DNA of 64,000 bases from NCBI GenBank assembly GCA_947493495.1, contig CANLRN010000003.1, positions 1 to 64,000 of the forward strand, given 5' to 3'. The position numbers and the translations under genes are program-made. Positions 9,144 to 19,338 of this stretch are shown here, one piece after another; the stretch's first letter is position 1; every line of letters begins with the position of its first letter. The DNA is from an uncultured Aquimarina sp. (GTDB lineage Bacteria > Bacteroidota > Bacteroidia > Flavobacteriales > Flavobacteriaceae). The notes below the pieces were generated by a model that saw nothing but the letters and a program-made list of their open reading frames with translations, ran no database searches and was not told where the DNA came from.

Positions 9144-10001
9144 TTAAAGAAGAATCTTCTTAGAATTTTCAGGAGTTGTAAATATTTCGCTTTCTTCTTC
9201 TAAAAAAGTAATATCAGAAATAACAGCTTCTCCAATTTTATCCGTTATTCCCTTTTCTGATGTCCAGCCATAGAACTCCCATTTAGTAGCAAAAGGAATG
9301 TCGTTTAAGGTTATATAATCTTTATAGTATATAGCGTGAGGATCAGATTCAGCCTTGGTAGTATCACCATTGCTACCGTATGTTACAATATATGCAGCTG
9401 CTTGTAATAATCTAGTTGATGGATCAGCGTAGAGAATATACCAATCATCTGGGGCATCACCTGTACCTGCATCAAATGTAAGTTTTGCAGTAGTATGTGT
9501 TCTATTATTAAGTTCTCGATCTTCTTTTCTTTCTATATTTGTTCCTGGATCATTTAATTTATAGGGTAATCCAAAAAAGTAAGACCAAGTAAACATATCA
9601 AAACGCGCTCCCTTGCTATTGGCATCTTCAGGACATAAATACACATTTTTGCCATCATAGATCAGTTTAGTCTCATCGTTTTTATCTATTCTTATTTTAG
9701 AAGAATTGGTTAGCATGGTAATTTTGCCGTCTAAACGTTTTTTACCGCCAAAACTTATATCAATATAAAAACTAACAGCTTTATGACTAAGAAATTGGTT
9801 TTTCTTGTGCGTTTTCTCAATAGTAGTTAATAAAAAATCTGATAAAGATGTTGCACCATCTCCTATACCTCCATCAGATTCGACAGGAATTAGTTCAGTT
9901 TTCTCTTCTGTTGTTATAGTATCTGATTTTTTTTCTTCTTTATTTTGATTACAGCTGATAATACTACTAAAACTTACTAGAACTATTAAGATTTTTTTCA
10001 T
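9144..10001 (-). CDS. Lipoprotein of unknown function (possibly DUF6503-like)
   Basis: A 285-residue protein with a lipoprotein signal (IISC, C17) and an acidic linker rich in Lys/Glu/Thr. The body is beta-rich (KLIYDGKNVYLCPED, TAKLTFDAGTGDAPDDWY, LNDIPFATKWEFYGW), similar in style to lipoprotein-carrier-like folds such as DUF6503 proteins of Flavobacteriia; that family name is recalled, not searched. It converges with the astacin gene across a shared terminator. The function is unknown; periplasmic or outer-membrane location is inferred from the lipobox. Confidence 0.75.
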   Translation of the reverse strand: MKKILIVLVSFSSIISCNQNKEEKKSDTITTEEKTELIPVESDGGIGDGATSLSDFLLTTIEKTHKKNQFLSHKAVSFYIDISFGGKKRLDGKITMLTNSSKIRIDKNDETKLIYDGKNVYLCPEDANSKGARFDMFTWSYFFGLPYKLNDPGTNIERKEDRELNNRTHTTAKLTFDAGTGDAPDDWYILYADPSTRLLQAAAYIVTYGSNGDTTKAESDPHAIYYKDYITLNDIPFATKWEFYGWTSEKGITDKIGEAVISDITFLEEESEIFTTPENSKKILL

Positions 10002-10159
10002 TGTATGATTTTTATGAATTTGTTAAAATTAACAAATCTGAAAAAGTGGTATATCTTTTTTATGAAAATTGTAACAGAATTTGGAACATTCCCTCAATTT
10101 TAAATGGGCATTATAAAATATTAGTAGATTTTATAGGTTATTAAAGCAAACAAAATAAC

Positions 10160-11311
10160 ATGTATCAAGAGCCTTTATTGATTCATAAATCAATATTAAT
10201 TCCTGATGGAGAAAGCCCATTATTAATCTTTGTGGTGAATTGCCTTGCAGAAGTATCTAATATTAAAATATATATTATGTCTTCAGTTAAATCGAATTCA
10301 GTAAGATACTCAAGATATAACTCTAATTATAGGTATTACCCAAAAACTGATAATGATGCTCATTGGATACAACAAATTAATGACGAAGTTAAAAAGCATA
10401 AAATTGATGTAATCGTACCTATATATGAGATAGGGATATCTAGAATCATAAAAAATAATAAGTATCTAGATAAAAATGTTAAGCTGGTTCCTTTACCTGA
10501 TCTAGAAACATTTCAAATAGCAATTAATAAATATGAACTTATTAAACATTGTCGTCGGCATCATATTCCTATTCCAGACAGTTTTTTGGTTGCTAATAAT
10601 AGACAATCGACTAGTTCTAATTTTGGAGAAATTGATTTTCCAGTTATCATAAAGCCTATAAAGAATTGTGGAGAAGGAAGAGGCATATTTTCTTTTAATA
10701 CAAGTAATGAGTTGATACTCCATCTTCAAAAAAAGACGGATCATCCAATTCTTGTTCAAAAGTATATTAAGGGATATGATATAGACTGTAGTGTTTTAGC
10801 TAAAGAGGGTAAGATTGTAGCATATACCATTCAACAAGGAAATTTACCTGGATCAAACCCATATAAACCTCATCTAGGATTAGAGTTTAAGAAAAATGAT
10901 GAGTTGTTTGAAATAGTTAAAAAACTCATCGCGAGTCTTCATTGGAATGGTATTGTTCATATTGATATGCGATATGATCAAGAAAATGATCAATATGTAG
11001 TTATAGAAATGAACCCTAGGTTTTGGACTACTGTAGATGCTTCACATCTGATGGGAGTTAATTTTCCGTATTTGTCTATTCTTCAGGCATTAGAAAAAGA
11101 CTTTCCTCTACCTACTTACAGAAAAGAAAACTATCTAAGCCTTAAAGGTTTTGTGAAAATGTCGCGAAAAAACCTTCTATTTTTATTGAGATGGAAATAT
11201 ATAATAAGGAATACACAACTTCGGTACGTAATTGTTGATCCTATTCCCACAATATATAAGTTTGTTGATCGAACTAAAAATATTATAATGGCAAAGTTTA
11301 AAAATGTGTAA
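10160..11311 (+). CDS. ATP-grasp family ligase, orphan
   Basis: A 383-residue ATP-grasp enzyme of the carbamoyl-phosphate-synthase-like type: an N-terminal Rossmann-like region (~1-110), the ATP lysine in FPVIIKP, a glycine loop GEGRG, the VQKYIKGYDIDC strand, and metal ligands in GIVHIDMRYD and VVIEMNPRFW. A basic, hydrophobic C-terminal tail (~330-383) may contact the membrane. Such enzymes join a carboxylate to an amine via an acyl phosphate. No partner enzyme is adjacent, so the substrate is unknown; peptide tailoring or cell-surface sugar modification are possibilities. Confidence 0.85.
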   Translation: MYQEPLLIHKSILIPDGESPLLIFVVNCLAEVSNIKIYIMSSVKSNSVRYSRYNSNYRYYPKTDNDAHWIQQINDEVKKHKIDVIVPIYEIGISRIIKNNKYLDKNVKLVPLPDLETFQIAINKYELIKHCRRHHIPIPDSFLVANNRQSTSSNFGEIDFPVIIKPIKNCGEGRGIFSFNTSNELILHLQKKTDHPILVQKYIKGYDIDCSVLAKEGKIVAYTIQQGNLPGSNPYKPHLGLEFKKNDELFEIVKKLIASLHWNGIVHIDMRYDQENDQYVVIEMNPRFWTTVDASHLMGVNFPYLSILQALEKDFPLPTYRKENYLSLKGFVKMSRKNLLFLLRWKYIIRNTQLRYVIVDPIPTIYKFVDRTKNIIMAKFKNV

Positions 11312-11488
11312 ATACTGAAGTGGTTTACACTTTTTTCGATTTGCTAAAAAAAATATCTCTTTTTGTATCCACATTTCACAATTTTTGACTTCCGTAGCCC
11401 TGCCTATCAACTAAAAAATTGCTTTATTTGAACACAAAACTACTATTTTTCACATAAACTGGGTTAAACAAAAAAAAATAAACCACTT

Positions 11489-11504
11489 CGCTATTAAAAT
11501 AGCG
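11489..11504 (-). terminator. Terminator-like hairpin after GT117 gene
   Basis: CGCTATT-AA-AATAGCG lies about 11 bp beyond the stop of the minus-strand gene, and on that strand a T-rich run follows further on. A weaker hairpin AAGTG/CACTT with a T run (11318-11337) lies after the plus-strand ATP-grasp gene. Confidence 0.6.
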
Positions 11505-11514
11505 AGTCTTCGTT

Positions 11515-14500
11515 TTATTGTTTTTTTAAAGTATCAAGAATATTCTGATTAGATTTAAATTCTTTGATTAAATTATCTTGACTTTTTGTCGATTCTATAG
11601 TATAGTCATCTTCTTTTGTACGATATAGCATCGGGAATAAATTTAAGTATTGATTAAAATTATTAATTTCATCTTCGATGATCTCCAGATCTTCATGTTC
11701 AGACAAAAGATCAATCAGATTTCTGTAATATGCTACATTTGTAATGACTTCTTCTATATAGATACGTTGATCAGAGAACTCCATGTTTCCATAATAAATT
11801 AATTGTTCCTGATACTTTTTAACTACTTGTTTCCATAGTAGTTGAGCTTTTATTTTTTTACCTAATCGGTAATAACCTTCTATGAATAAATTTAATGGGG
11901 TATAATATTCATACAATTCTATAGGCATCTTTTCGATACCTAAATCCAAAATTTCTTCTGCTTTACTACTTTGATTTTCATTAATTAATGTTCTAGCAAG
12001 CCTGCCAAGATTAGTTCTATAAGATATACTATTTCTTCTGGTTTCTATATCGTGATATATTTCTGAGCTTTCTCCATTTCCCCAATCCCAATCTATAACA
12101 TTTTTATACATGGTGTCCGTGTGTACTCTTCCTAATTCATATGAGTTTTTAGGGTCTACCTCAGTTTTGATAGGAACTAATTTATAAGTCATTCCTTCTA
12201 ATTGTAAATAGTCTTTCATCCAGATATAATCATCATCACCAAAACTACCACCAGTAAAGTATATAGGGCGCTCCCAATTGTTATTGGCAATAATATCAAG
12301 CATTACGAGCCTGTGCTTTGGGATGTAGTTACCTTTAAAATGAATATCTATATAGGGTACTATCTTATCAGCATCTTTTATAGAAACAATACCATTTTTT
12401 AATACCGTTTCTTTATCTACAGGAATTCTAATATTTCTCGTTGGAAATGTGTTTACTATTTTTCCATTAACTAGCTCTCCTTTAGTTCTTTTATCGTCAG
12501 ATAATATCCACTGCATCCAGTTTTTAATACTCATAGTATCATTAGTTACTGATTTATAAAATATAGCATCATTTGTACCATAAGTATAAAACTGATGAGG
12601 TAACTGATGAGGTACTGGTCGACTATCATAAGCTGCTTTTTTCATTTGATCTATATACCAATCGGTAGCTAGTAGACTGGTGATTAATATTCGTATATCC
12701 GTTCGGTATTCTTCTATCTCCTGAGCATACCATAAAGGAAAACTATCATTATCGCCAATAGAAAAAAGAATAGCATTGTTCTGACAAGAAGATAAATACA
12801 TCTTAGCCATGGATTGTGCTGTATACCTATTAGAACGATTGTGATCATCCCAATTCTGAGCAATTAAAAGGGTTGGTGCACCTAATAATGCAGCACTAAT
12901 TGATATGTATACAGCTATTTTTATATTGATCTTTGTTTTTAGAAGATCAAATAGTGCATATACTCCAAACCCAATCCAGATGGCAAATACATAAAACGAA
13001 CCTACTAGTGCATAATCTCGTTCTCTAGGTTCAAAAGGCCGTTCATTGAGATATATTTTTAGAAATAATCCTGTAAATAGGAAAAACACAAATAATATCC
13101 AGCAATTTTTTTTATCATGCTTGCACTGAAATAAAAATCCAATTAAACCTAGAAGTAGTGGGATAAAATAATAAGTATTTCTAGCTTTATTTTTTATTAC
13201 ATCACTTGGAAGATTATCTTGGGGTCCTAAATGTAATGCGTCTATAAATGAGATGCCGCTCAGCCAATTACCATGAAAAGGTGATAATGTACCAGGAATA
13301 TCGTCTTGTCTACCGACAAAATTCCACATAAAGTATCGCCAATACATATAACCGATTTGGTATTGAAATAAGTAGGATATATTTTCCCAAAATGAAGGCG
13401 GTTTTACATCTAAAAACCTACCAAAAGATTCTAAAAATCGATGATAATCATCATAATCCAGTTTTCCTAAGGCATATTTTTTTCTAAAATCAGTTACAGT
13501 GTTCAATAGTTCTTCTTCGTCTTGATATTGTGGTTTTATAGAGAATTCTATAGGACCTGTGAATTGCATGTAATTGCTAATATGCTCTGTACTCCACATT
13601 CTTGGAAATATAGTTTTATGGGCGTTTTCTAGATTCTGTTTAGCGTCTTTCCAATCATTTACGATGATATATTTTCCAGTGTTGTGATCTTTTTCATATT
13701 TAGGTTTATCATCAAGATAAGGTTCTTTTTCATCTAGATATCCATAGATTTGAGTAAACTGAGGGCCATAAAAAAGATATGTTTTAGGATATTGTTCCAT
13801 ATTATAATAAGCGAGTAGTTCTGTGGCACTATTTGGGTTATTCTCATTAATAATAGTACCTGCATTTGCTCTAATAGGGGTCATTAACCAGCTAGAAAAA
13901 CCAATTAAAATAAATAAAAGGCATACTATAGAAGTGTTTATGATATGGTATGATCTTTTTCTTGTATAGGTCAGAACTAGATAAAAAAATGTTAGTAATG
14001 TAATTCCTGCAATGATTGTTCCTGAATGAAAAGGGAATCCTATTGAGTTGACAAAGAAAATTTCTAATGCCCCAAAATATGCTAGTGTATAGGGTATTAA
14101 TAATTTAAAAATAAATAAGAGTATCACTATCACTATTAGATTAGCTTTTATAAAATTTTTAAGAGTAATAGTTGTATAGTTTTTAAAATAATATAATAGA
14201 CCAATTGCCGGGATGGAAAGTAACCCCATAAAGTGAACCCCAAAAGATAACCCAACAACAAAAGAAATGAGAATCAACCATTTGTTTCCTCTTGGTTGAA
14301 GCATATCTCGCTGCCATAAAAGCCCTAGATAAAACAAAAAAGATAATATGCAACTAGCCAATGCGTATACTTCTGCTTCTACGGCATTAAACCAGAAACT
14401 ATCTGTAAAAGCAAATGTTAAAGAGCCTACAAAGGAACTACCTAAAATGGTGATGGATTTGCTCTTTGTTAATTTTTCGTGTTTAAGGAGTAGATTAGTA

Positions 14501-14808
14501 ATAAGCATGGTAATAGACCAAAACATAAAGAGAATAGTAAATGCACTCGCAATTCCTGAAGTAATATTTAATGTGAGTGCAATATTTTCTGAACTTGTAG
14601 CAAAAATGGATGCGACTGCGCCAATCATCTGAAATAAAGGAGCGCCTGGAGGATGACCAGTTTGCAATTTTGATGATGTAGCAATATACTCTCCTACATC
14701 CCAAAAACTATTAGTAGGTTCTACAGTAAGTACATAAACTGTAAGAGAAATACAAAAGACTGTCCAGCCTAATATGAGATTCCACTTTTTTAGAAAAGGT
14801 GTATTCAT
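11515..14808 (-). CDS. GT117-family membrane glycosyltransferase (DUF2723)
   Basis: A 1097-residue protein. Residues ~1-340 and ~570-690 hold about twelve hydrophobic helices; the first loop carries FWDVGEYIATS and GHPPGAPLFQ, the acidic-loop pattern of GT-C protein-O-mannosyltransferase-like enzymes, and places it in the Bacteroidota DUF2723/GT117 family. A long soluble region follows, ending in a TPR-like helical tail (~960-1060). The family is thought to glycosylate periplasmic or secreted proteins using a lipid-linked sugar donor. The gene is monocistronic. Confidence 0.9.
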   Translation of the reverse strand: MNTPFLKKWNLILGWTVFCISLTVYVLTVEPTNSFWDVGEYIATSSKLQTGHPPGAPLFQMIGAVASIFATSSENIALTLNITSGIASAFTILFMFWSITMLITNLLLKHEKLTKSKSITILGSSFVGSLTFAFTDSFWFNAVEAEVYALASCILSFLFYLGLLWQRDMLQPRGNKWLILISFVVGLSFGVHFMGLLSIPAIGLLYYFKNYTTITLKNFIKANLIVIVILLFIFKLLIPYTLAYFGALEIFFVNSIGFPFHSGTIIAGITLLTFFYLVLTYTRKRSYHIINTSIVCLLFILIGFSSWLMTPIRANAGTIINENNPNSATELLAYYNMEQYPKTYLFYGPQFTQIYGYLDEKEPYLDDKPKYEKDHNTGKYIIVNDWKDAKQNLENAHKTIFPRMWSTEHISNYMQFTGPIEFSIKPQYQDEEELLNTVTDFRKKYALGKLDYDDYHRFLESFGRFLDVKPPSFWENISYLFQYQIGYMYWRYFMWNFVGRQDDIPGTLSPFHGNWLSGISFIDALHLGPQDNLPSDVIKNKARNTYYFIPLLLGLIGFLFQCKHDKKNCWILFVFFLFTGLFLKIYLNERPFEPRERDYALVGSFYVFAIWIGFGVYALFDLLKTKINIKIAVYISISAALLGAPTLLIAQNWDDHNRSNRYTAQSMAKMYLSSCQNNAILFSIGDNDSFPLWYAQEIEEYRTDIRILITSLLATDWYIDQMKKAAYDSRPVPHQLPHQFYTYGTNDAIFYKSVTNDTMSIKNWMQWILSDDKRTKGELVNGKIVNTFPTRNIRIPVDKETVLKNGIVSIKDADKIVPYIDIHFKGNYIPKHRLVMLDIIANNNWERPIYFTGGSFGDDDYIWMKDYLQLEGMTYKLVPIKTEVDPKNSYELGRVHTDTMYKNVIDWDWGNGESSEIYHDIETRRNSISYRTNLGRLARTLINENQSSKAEEILDLGIEKMPIELYEYYTPLNLFIEGYYRLGKKIKAQLLWKQVVKKYQEQLIYYGNMEFSDQRIYIEEVITNVAYYRNLIDLLSEHEDLEIIEDEINNFNQYLNLFPMLYRTKEDDYTIESTKSQDNLIKEFKSNQNILDTLKKQ

Positions 14809-14911
14809 GAGCGTATCTGATTACTTTTTTATGAAGTAATCAAATGAAAAATAAAATATAGAAATAATTCTTTTTTAGGAGATGTAATAAAGTACTAGTA
14901 CCCGTATGATT

Positions 14912-15889
14912 TTACTTTTTTACTACTAATTCTTTTCTGTTGGATATGTTTAATTTACTGTAAATGTTAGAGATATGTGTTTTTACAGTGCTGATACTGA
15001 TAAAAAGTTCGTTAGCAATTTCTTTATTACTTTTTCCAGAGATTATTAGTTCTTTTATAGTATTTTCTTGCTTGCTAAGTGGTATTGTTAGATTTCTTTG
15101 ACTTCTTTTTCGGCTTCTGATGAAAAGGATTGCCAATATAATAATTACTAAAAAGGCAATACCATTAAGCAATAAACTAAAGGTGTATTTTTTACTGGTT
15201 TTCTCTTTAGAAAGTATAGAAAGTTTGTTTTCAAGGTATAAGAATAATGAAGGGTCAATTTCGCTTGATTTTAATTCTTGAAGGAGATCCGTATAGTATT
15301 CGGTGTGCTCTTTTATATCTTTATCTAAAAGCTTTTTATCATCCAGTTTTTTGATACTTATTAATTTTACCAGAAGAATTTGTAACGAGTCTTTTATATA
15401 TCCTTTTGTTCTTAATAAATACTGTTCTGTATCAAAACTATCGTGTAATTTTTTAAACTGAGATTCAAATTTTTTTAATTGCTGCCACTCCTTGTCAGCT
15501 TTGCTATTAGTGGTATAACTAGCAAATAATGTATCTCCTTTTTCAAAAAAAATTGAATCGTTTTTTGACAAGATAAATAATTTAAAATTTTTTACTTTTT
15601 CAGATATATTCTTTTGAACTTTATTAGGGTTGATATGAACTTTATAGAGATAGTCATTTGTGTCAAACCATTTTTTGTCAAAGGAAAAATATCCGTCTTT
15701 AGAAATACTAGTTGCGGTTATAGGTATGTAATTAGAGGTAGGTTTGCTATTATCTAAAGCAACTTTAGTCAAGTATACTTTTTGCTGCCAATCTTCAGGG
15801 TTTTCTATATTTACATAGCCAGAAACAGCGTGTTGACAGAATCCTTCTAAGCTAAATAATAATATAAAAAAATAAAAAATATTTTTCAT
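14912..15889 (-). CDS. Membrane-anchored LuxR-type transcriptional regulator
   Basis: The 325-residue protein starts with a signal peptide (to GFCQ, ~19), continues with a ~210-residue periplasmic region that is beta-rich and then coiled-coil-like, has one transmembrane helix (about 232-256, LLNGIAFLVIIILAILFI), and ends in a LuxR/GerE helix-turn-helix (~268-325, GKSNKEIANELFISISTVKTH). This is a one-component sensor spanning the inner membrane with its DNA-binding domain in the cytosol. The ligand is unknown. The gene has its own promoter-like motif and no obvious target operon adjacent. Confidence 0.85.
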   Translation of the reverse strand: MKNIFYFFILLFSLEGFCQHAVSGYVNIENPEDWQQKVYLTKVALDNSKPTSNYIPITATSISKDGYFSFDKKWFDTNDYLYKVHINPNKVQKNISEKVKNFKLFILSKNDSIFFEKGDTLFASYTTNSKADKEWQQLKKFESQFKKLHDSFDTEQYLLRTKGYIKDSLQILLVKLISIKKLDDKKLLDKDIKEHTEYYTDLLQELKSSEIDPSLFLYLENKLSILSKEKTSKKYTFSLLLNGIAFLVIIILAILFIRSRKRSQRNLTIPLSKQENTIKELIISGKSNKEIANELFISISTVKTHISNIYSKLNISNRKELVVKK

Positions 15890-16403
15890 AGATAGAAGTA
15901 TACGATGAATGCCTAATGATACAAAAATAGTGAAATAAGTACTTTTTAAGAAAATAAGATAAAACCTATGTTGATAAAAATCATTATTAGGTATTTACTG
16001 GTTACAATACTATATCTATTTTACCTAAATAAATTTAGAATAAAGATAATTAATTTAACTTCTTTCTTTTTGCAATTCCATTACGCAGAAAATTAGTTAC
16101 ACAATGAGCAGAACATCTTTAATCTATTTTCATAATAGGATTAATACTATCACTGGGCTTCTTATACGATTTGTGATTAAAAAATTCGTATAAATTCATT
16201 GAATTATTTTTTCTTTATGCAAGGCAAAAAAATCAAGCATATCTATAGCTACGGTTTATTTTTTAAACGAAGTAGAAAGGAAAAAGAAACGATGAATATG
16301 CGAAATTTTTAGTTATAAATCGTATTAATTATAGTTTAGAGGCCTAAAAAGCGTAAATTATTTACTACCATTAATAAATAGTAAATTTGATCTGAATAGT
16401 AAT
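15890..16403. other. Gene-poor intergenic region (about 510 bp)
   Basis: No gene is recognised. The region holds the promoter of the LuxR-type gene, a 29-codon open frame on the plus strand at 16104-16193 without recognisable features, and the inverted repeat TTATACGA (16162-16169) / TCGTATAA (16186-16193). A plus-oriented terminator follows at 16404 although no plus-strand gene lies upstream, so an unannotated small transcript is possible. Confidence 0.4.
15922..15929 (-). promoter_or_regulatory. -7 promoter element for LuxR-type regulator gene
   Basis: CAAAAATA on the plus strand reads TATTTTTG on the coding strand, a match to TAnnTTTG, 33 bp upstream of the start codon at 15889. Confidence 0.5.
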
Positions 16404-16445
16404 AAACCGCTTCAACTATATCAAGTAGTGAAGCGGTTTTTTTAT
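16404..16445. terminator. Intrinsic terminator downstream of htpG
   Basis: AAACCGCTTCA (16404-16414) and TGAAGCGGTTT (16429-16439) form an 11-bp stem. The stronger T tract is on the plus strand; on the minus strand it follows the htpG stop and is T-rich but interrupted. It probably ends htpG and possibly a plus-strand transcript. Confidence 0.8.
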
Positions 16446-16463
16446 TTTCTATAAATAGATTAT

Positions 16464-18350
16464 CTATTTTATCATATCGAAACTACGTTTGATAAAGGCT
16501 GTTAGCTCTTCTCCTTTTAATAAATTCTGAGAAAGCCTAGCAAGATCTAAAGATTGTTTAATTAAACGTTCTTTTTTCTTAGCTGTTTTAGTGTCTTTAA
16601 TCTGAGTAATTAATTCGTGATTCGTGTTTACAATTAGATTAAACATTTCTGGCATATTACCAAACATATTCATTCCACCTCCACCAGTTTGTTGCATCTC
16701 TTTCATACGGCGCATAAATTCTGGTTGTGTAATCATAAAAGGAGAAGCATTACTATCCATTGCCTCTAATTGAACAGTATAACGCTCCTTAGGGATTACA
16801 TTTTCTAAATCAGTTTTCAGGCTTTCTTTCTCATCATCCGATAATTTAGAAATTGCTTCTTCATCTTTTTTGATTAGATTATCAATATGATCTCCATCTA
16901 CACGAGCAAAGGTTATATTCTCTTTACTAGTCTCTAATTTTTGGATCAAATGAGAAACAATAGGAGAGTCTAATAATAATACTTCATAGCCTTTGTCTTT
17001 TGCTGCAGCAATATAGGCGTGTTGCTCATCTTTATTGGATGCATAAAGCACAATTAGTTTATCATCCTTGTCCGTTTGATTGCCTTTAATTTTATCTTGC
17101 AATTCTTCAAAAGTAAGATAGGTGTCATCTACGGTAGGATATAGTGCAAATTTATCTGATTTTTCAAAAAATTTATCTTCGGATAACATTCCATATTCGA
17201 TAACCACTTTGATATCATTCCATTTTTTCTCAAAATCTTCTCTATCATTTTTAAAAAGAGAAGTCAATTTATCAGCGACTTTACGAGTGATGTAACTCGA
17301 AATTTTCTTTACAGCTCCATCCGCCTGTAAATAAGACCTAGAAACATTTAATGGGATATCTGGAGAGTCAATAACACCTCTCAGCATAGTAAGGAATTCT
17401 GGTACGATACCCTCTACATTATCAGTGACAAAAACTTGGTTTTGATATAATTGAATTTTGTCTTTCTGGATATTCATATCCTGCCCTAATTTAGGAAAGT
17501 ATAAGATCCCAGTTAGATTAAAAGGATAATCTACATTAAGATGTATGTTAAACAATGGTTCTTCGAATTGCATAGGATACAACTCTCTATAAAAGCCCTT
17601 ATAATCCTCTTCTTTAAGGTCTGCTGGTTGCTTAGTCCATGCTGGATTCGGGTTATTAATGATATTATCTACCTCTTTGGTTGGAGCAGGGTCTTCTTCT
17701 TTAGCATCTTCAGGTTTTGGTAATGTTTCAGTTTTAGTACCAAACTTAATCGGAATAGGCATAAACTTATTGTACTTGGTCAAGAGCTCAGTTATTTTAC
17801 TATTTTCCAAGAACTCTAATTCATCTTCGTTTATATGAAGAATGATTTCTGTCCCTCTTTCGGTTTTATCATGCTCTTCTAATGTATATGAAGTAGATCC
17901 GTCACAAGTCCAATGTGCAGCGGGTTCATCTTTATAGGACTTAGTTATAATCTCTACCTTATCGGCGACCATAAATGCAGAGTAGAAGCCAAGACCAAAA
18001 TGGCCAATAATTCCTGCATCCTTTGCACTGTCTTTATATTTTTCTAAAAATTCCTCGGCTCCAGAAAATGCTACTTCATTAATATATTTTTGTACCTCAT
18101 CAGCAGTCATTCCTAATCCCTGATCAATGATATGGAGCTGTTTAGTATCCTTATCAATTTTAATTTCGATTGTGGGGTTTCCATATTCAGTTTTAGCTTC
18201 GCCAATATTGGACAAATGTTTTAGCTTTAGAGTAGCATCTGTTGCATTCGATATTAATTCTCTAAGAAAAATTTCGTGATCAGAATACAAGAATTTTTTT
18301 ATTAAAGGAAAAATGTTTTCTACAGATACATTGATATTTCCTGTTGCCAT
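16464..18350 (-). CDS. htpG: Molecular chaperone HtpG (Hsp90)
   Basis: A 628-residue Hsp90, close to the usual bacterial length. The GHKL ATPase domain (~1-230) shows LRELISNATDA, DQGLGMT and GHFGLGFYSAFMV; the middle domain carries the conserved SRSYLQAD segment, and the C-terminal dimerisation domain lacks the eukaryotic MEEVD tail. A Pro/Glu-rich insertion (KPEDAKEEDPAPTKEVD) sits between the N and middle domains, as a charged linker. It is an ATP-driven cytosolic chaperone. The gene is monocistronic, ending at the hairpin at 16404. Confidence 0.98.
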   Translation of the reverse strand: MATGNINVSVENIFPLIKKFLYSDHEIFLRELISNATDATLKLKHLSNIGEAKTEYGNPTIEIKIDKDTKQLHIIDQGLGMTADEVQKYINEVAFSGAEEFLEKYKDSAKDAGIIGHFGLGFYSAFMVADKVEIITKSYKDEPAAHWTCDGSTSYTLEEHDKTERGTEIILHINEDELEFLENSKITELLTKYNKFMPIPIKFGTKTETLPKPEDAKEEDPAPTKEVDNIINNPNPAWTKQPADLKEEDYKGFYRELYPMQFEEPLFNIHLNVDYPFNLTGILYFPKLGQDMNIQKDKIQLYQNQVFVTDNVEGIVPEFLTMLRGVIDSPDIPLNVSRSYLQADGAVKKISSYITRKVADKLTSLFKNDREDFEKKWNDIKVVIEYGMLSEDKFFEKSDKFALYPTVDDTYLTFEELQDKIKGNQTDKDDKLIVLYASNKDEQHAYIAAAKDKGYEVLLLDSPIVSHLIQKLETSKENITFARVDGDHIDNLIKKDEEAISKLSDDEKESLKTDLENVIPKERYTVQLEAMDSNASPFMITQPEFMRRMKEMQQTGGGGMNMFGNMPEMFNLIVNTNHELITQIKDTKTAKKKERLIKQSLDLARLSQNLLKGEELTAFIKRSFDMIK

Positions 18351-18633
18351 TTTAGTATGTTTTTAAATTTAATGATCTATTATTTTACTAATAAACTCGT
18401 CTTGAGCTCATCTATCATTGTCAAAAAAAATACCAATACTGTTTTGCTGACAAACTGACATTATTACTGTATTTTCATAAAAGGTGTAAGCTTTACTATT
18501 GATAAACGTCTAAGGAACAACGAAAGAAATTTGTGTGTTTTTTTTAATAAAATAATTTTAACATTTTATTTGTTTATCTTTTTCGGATAAAAGTTAAACA
18601 ATTTTTATATTTACATACTCAAAATGTTGTTGT

Positions 18634-19299
18634 ATGGCTACTTCTAAGAAAAAACAAAAAATCAATACTCAGTTTATTATCACTGAATATATGAACCATG
18701 TATTAGAGAAAGAAGAATACCCAAAAACAGTTTATAAATTTTGTAAGGAATGTAAGATAAAAGAAGAAGAGTTTTATAATTTCTTCAGTAGCTTAGAAAG
18801 TGTGAATAAAGGTGTATGGGATACTTTTTATAGTACTACTATTAATTTGATGGAAGCTAATAAGGAGTATAAAAGTTTATCTAGTAGAGATAAACTACTA
18901 ACATTTTTCTATACCTTTTTTGAGTTACTTACATTAAATCGGAGTTATGTATTGTTTGCATTACATTATCAAAAGGTGCCTTTAAAAAATCTGAATCAAC
19001 TTAAAGGACTCAGAAATCGTATTAAAAGTTTTGCTAAAGAATTGATTGATACAGATAATGATGAAAAATCGTTTAAGATTACAAAAAACCCTAAGCATTT
19101 CTATGCAGAAGGAACGTGGATACAGTTTTTATTTTTATTAAAATTTTGGACGAAAGATGAATCAGTTGGTTTTGAAAAAACAGATATTGCTATCGAAAAA
19201 TCTGTTCGTACAATTTTTGATCTTTTTGATACTGCACCATTAGATAATATAATTGATTTTGGAAAATTTTTATGGAAAGAAAAATTGATGTGGAGTTAG
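18634..19299 (+). CDS. TetR-like transcriptional regulator
   Basis: A 221-residue all-helical protein. The N-terminal ~60 residues resemble a degenerate TetR helix-turn-helix (TVYKFCKECKIKEEEFYNFFSSLESV), and the rest matches the TetR C-terminal ligand/dimerisation region. It is followed 39 bp later by the UbiB-like kinase gene, a pairing that I recall in other Flavobacteriaceae and that suggests a shared role. DNA binding is likely but the N-terminal match is weak; a non-DNA-binding function is possible. Confidence 0.7.
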   Translation: MATSKKKQKINTQFIITEYMNHVLEKEEYPKTVYKFCKECKIKEEEFYNFFSSLESVNKGVWDTFYSTTINLMEANKEYKSLSSRDKLLTFFYTFFELLTLNRSYVLFALHYQKVPLKNLNQLKGLRNRIKSFAKELIDTDNDEKSFKITKNPKHFYAEGTWIQFLFLLKFWTKDESVGFEKTDIAIEKSVRTIFDLFDTAPLDNIIDFGKFLWKEKLMWS

Positions 19300-19338
19300 A
19301 AAAGTGAAGATGAATTCATTGTAAATTAAATAGAATTA

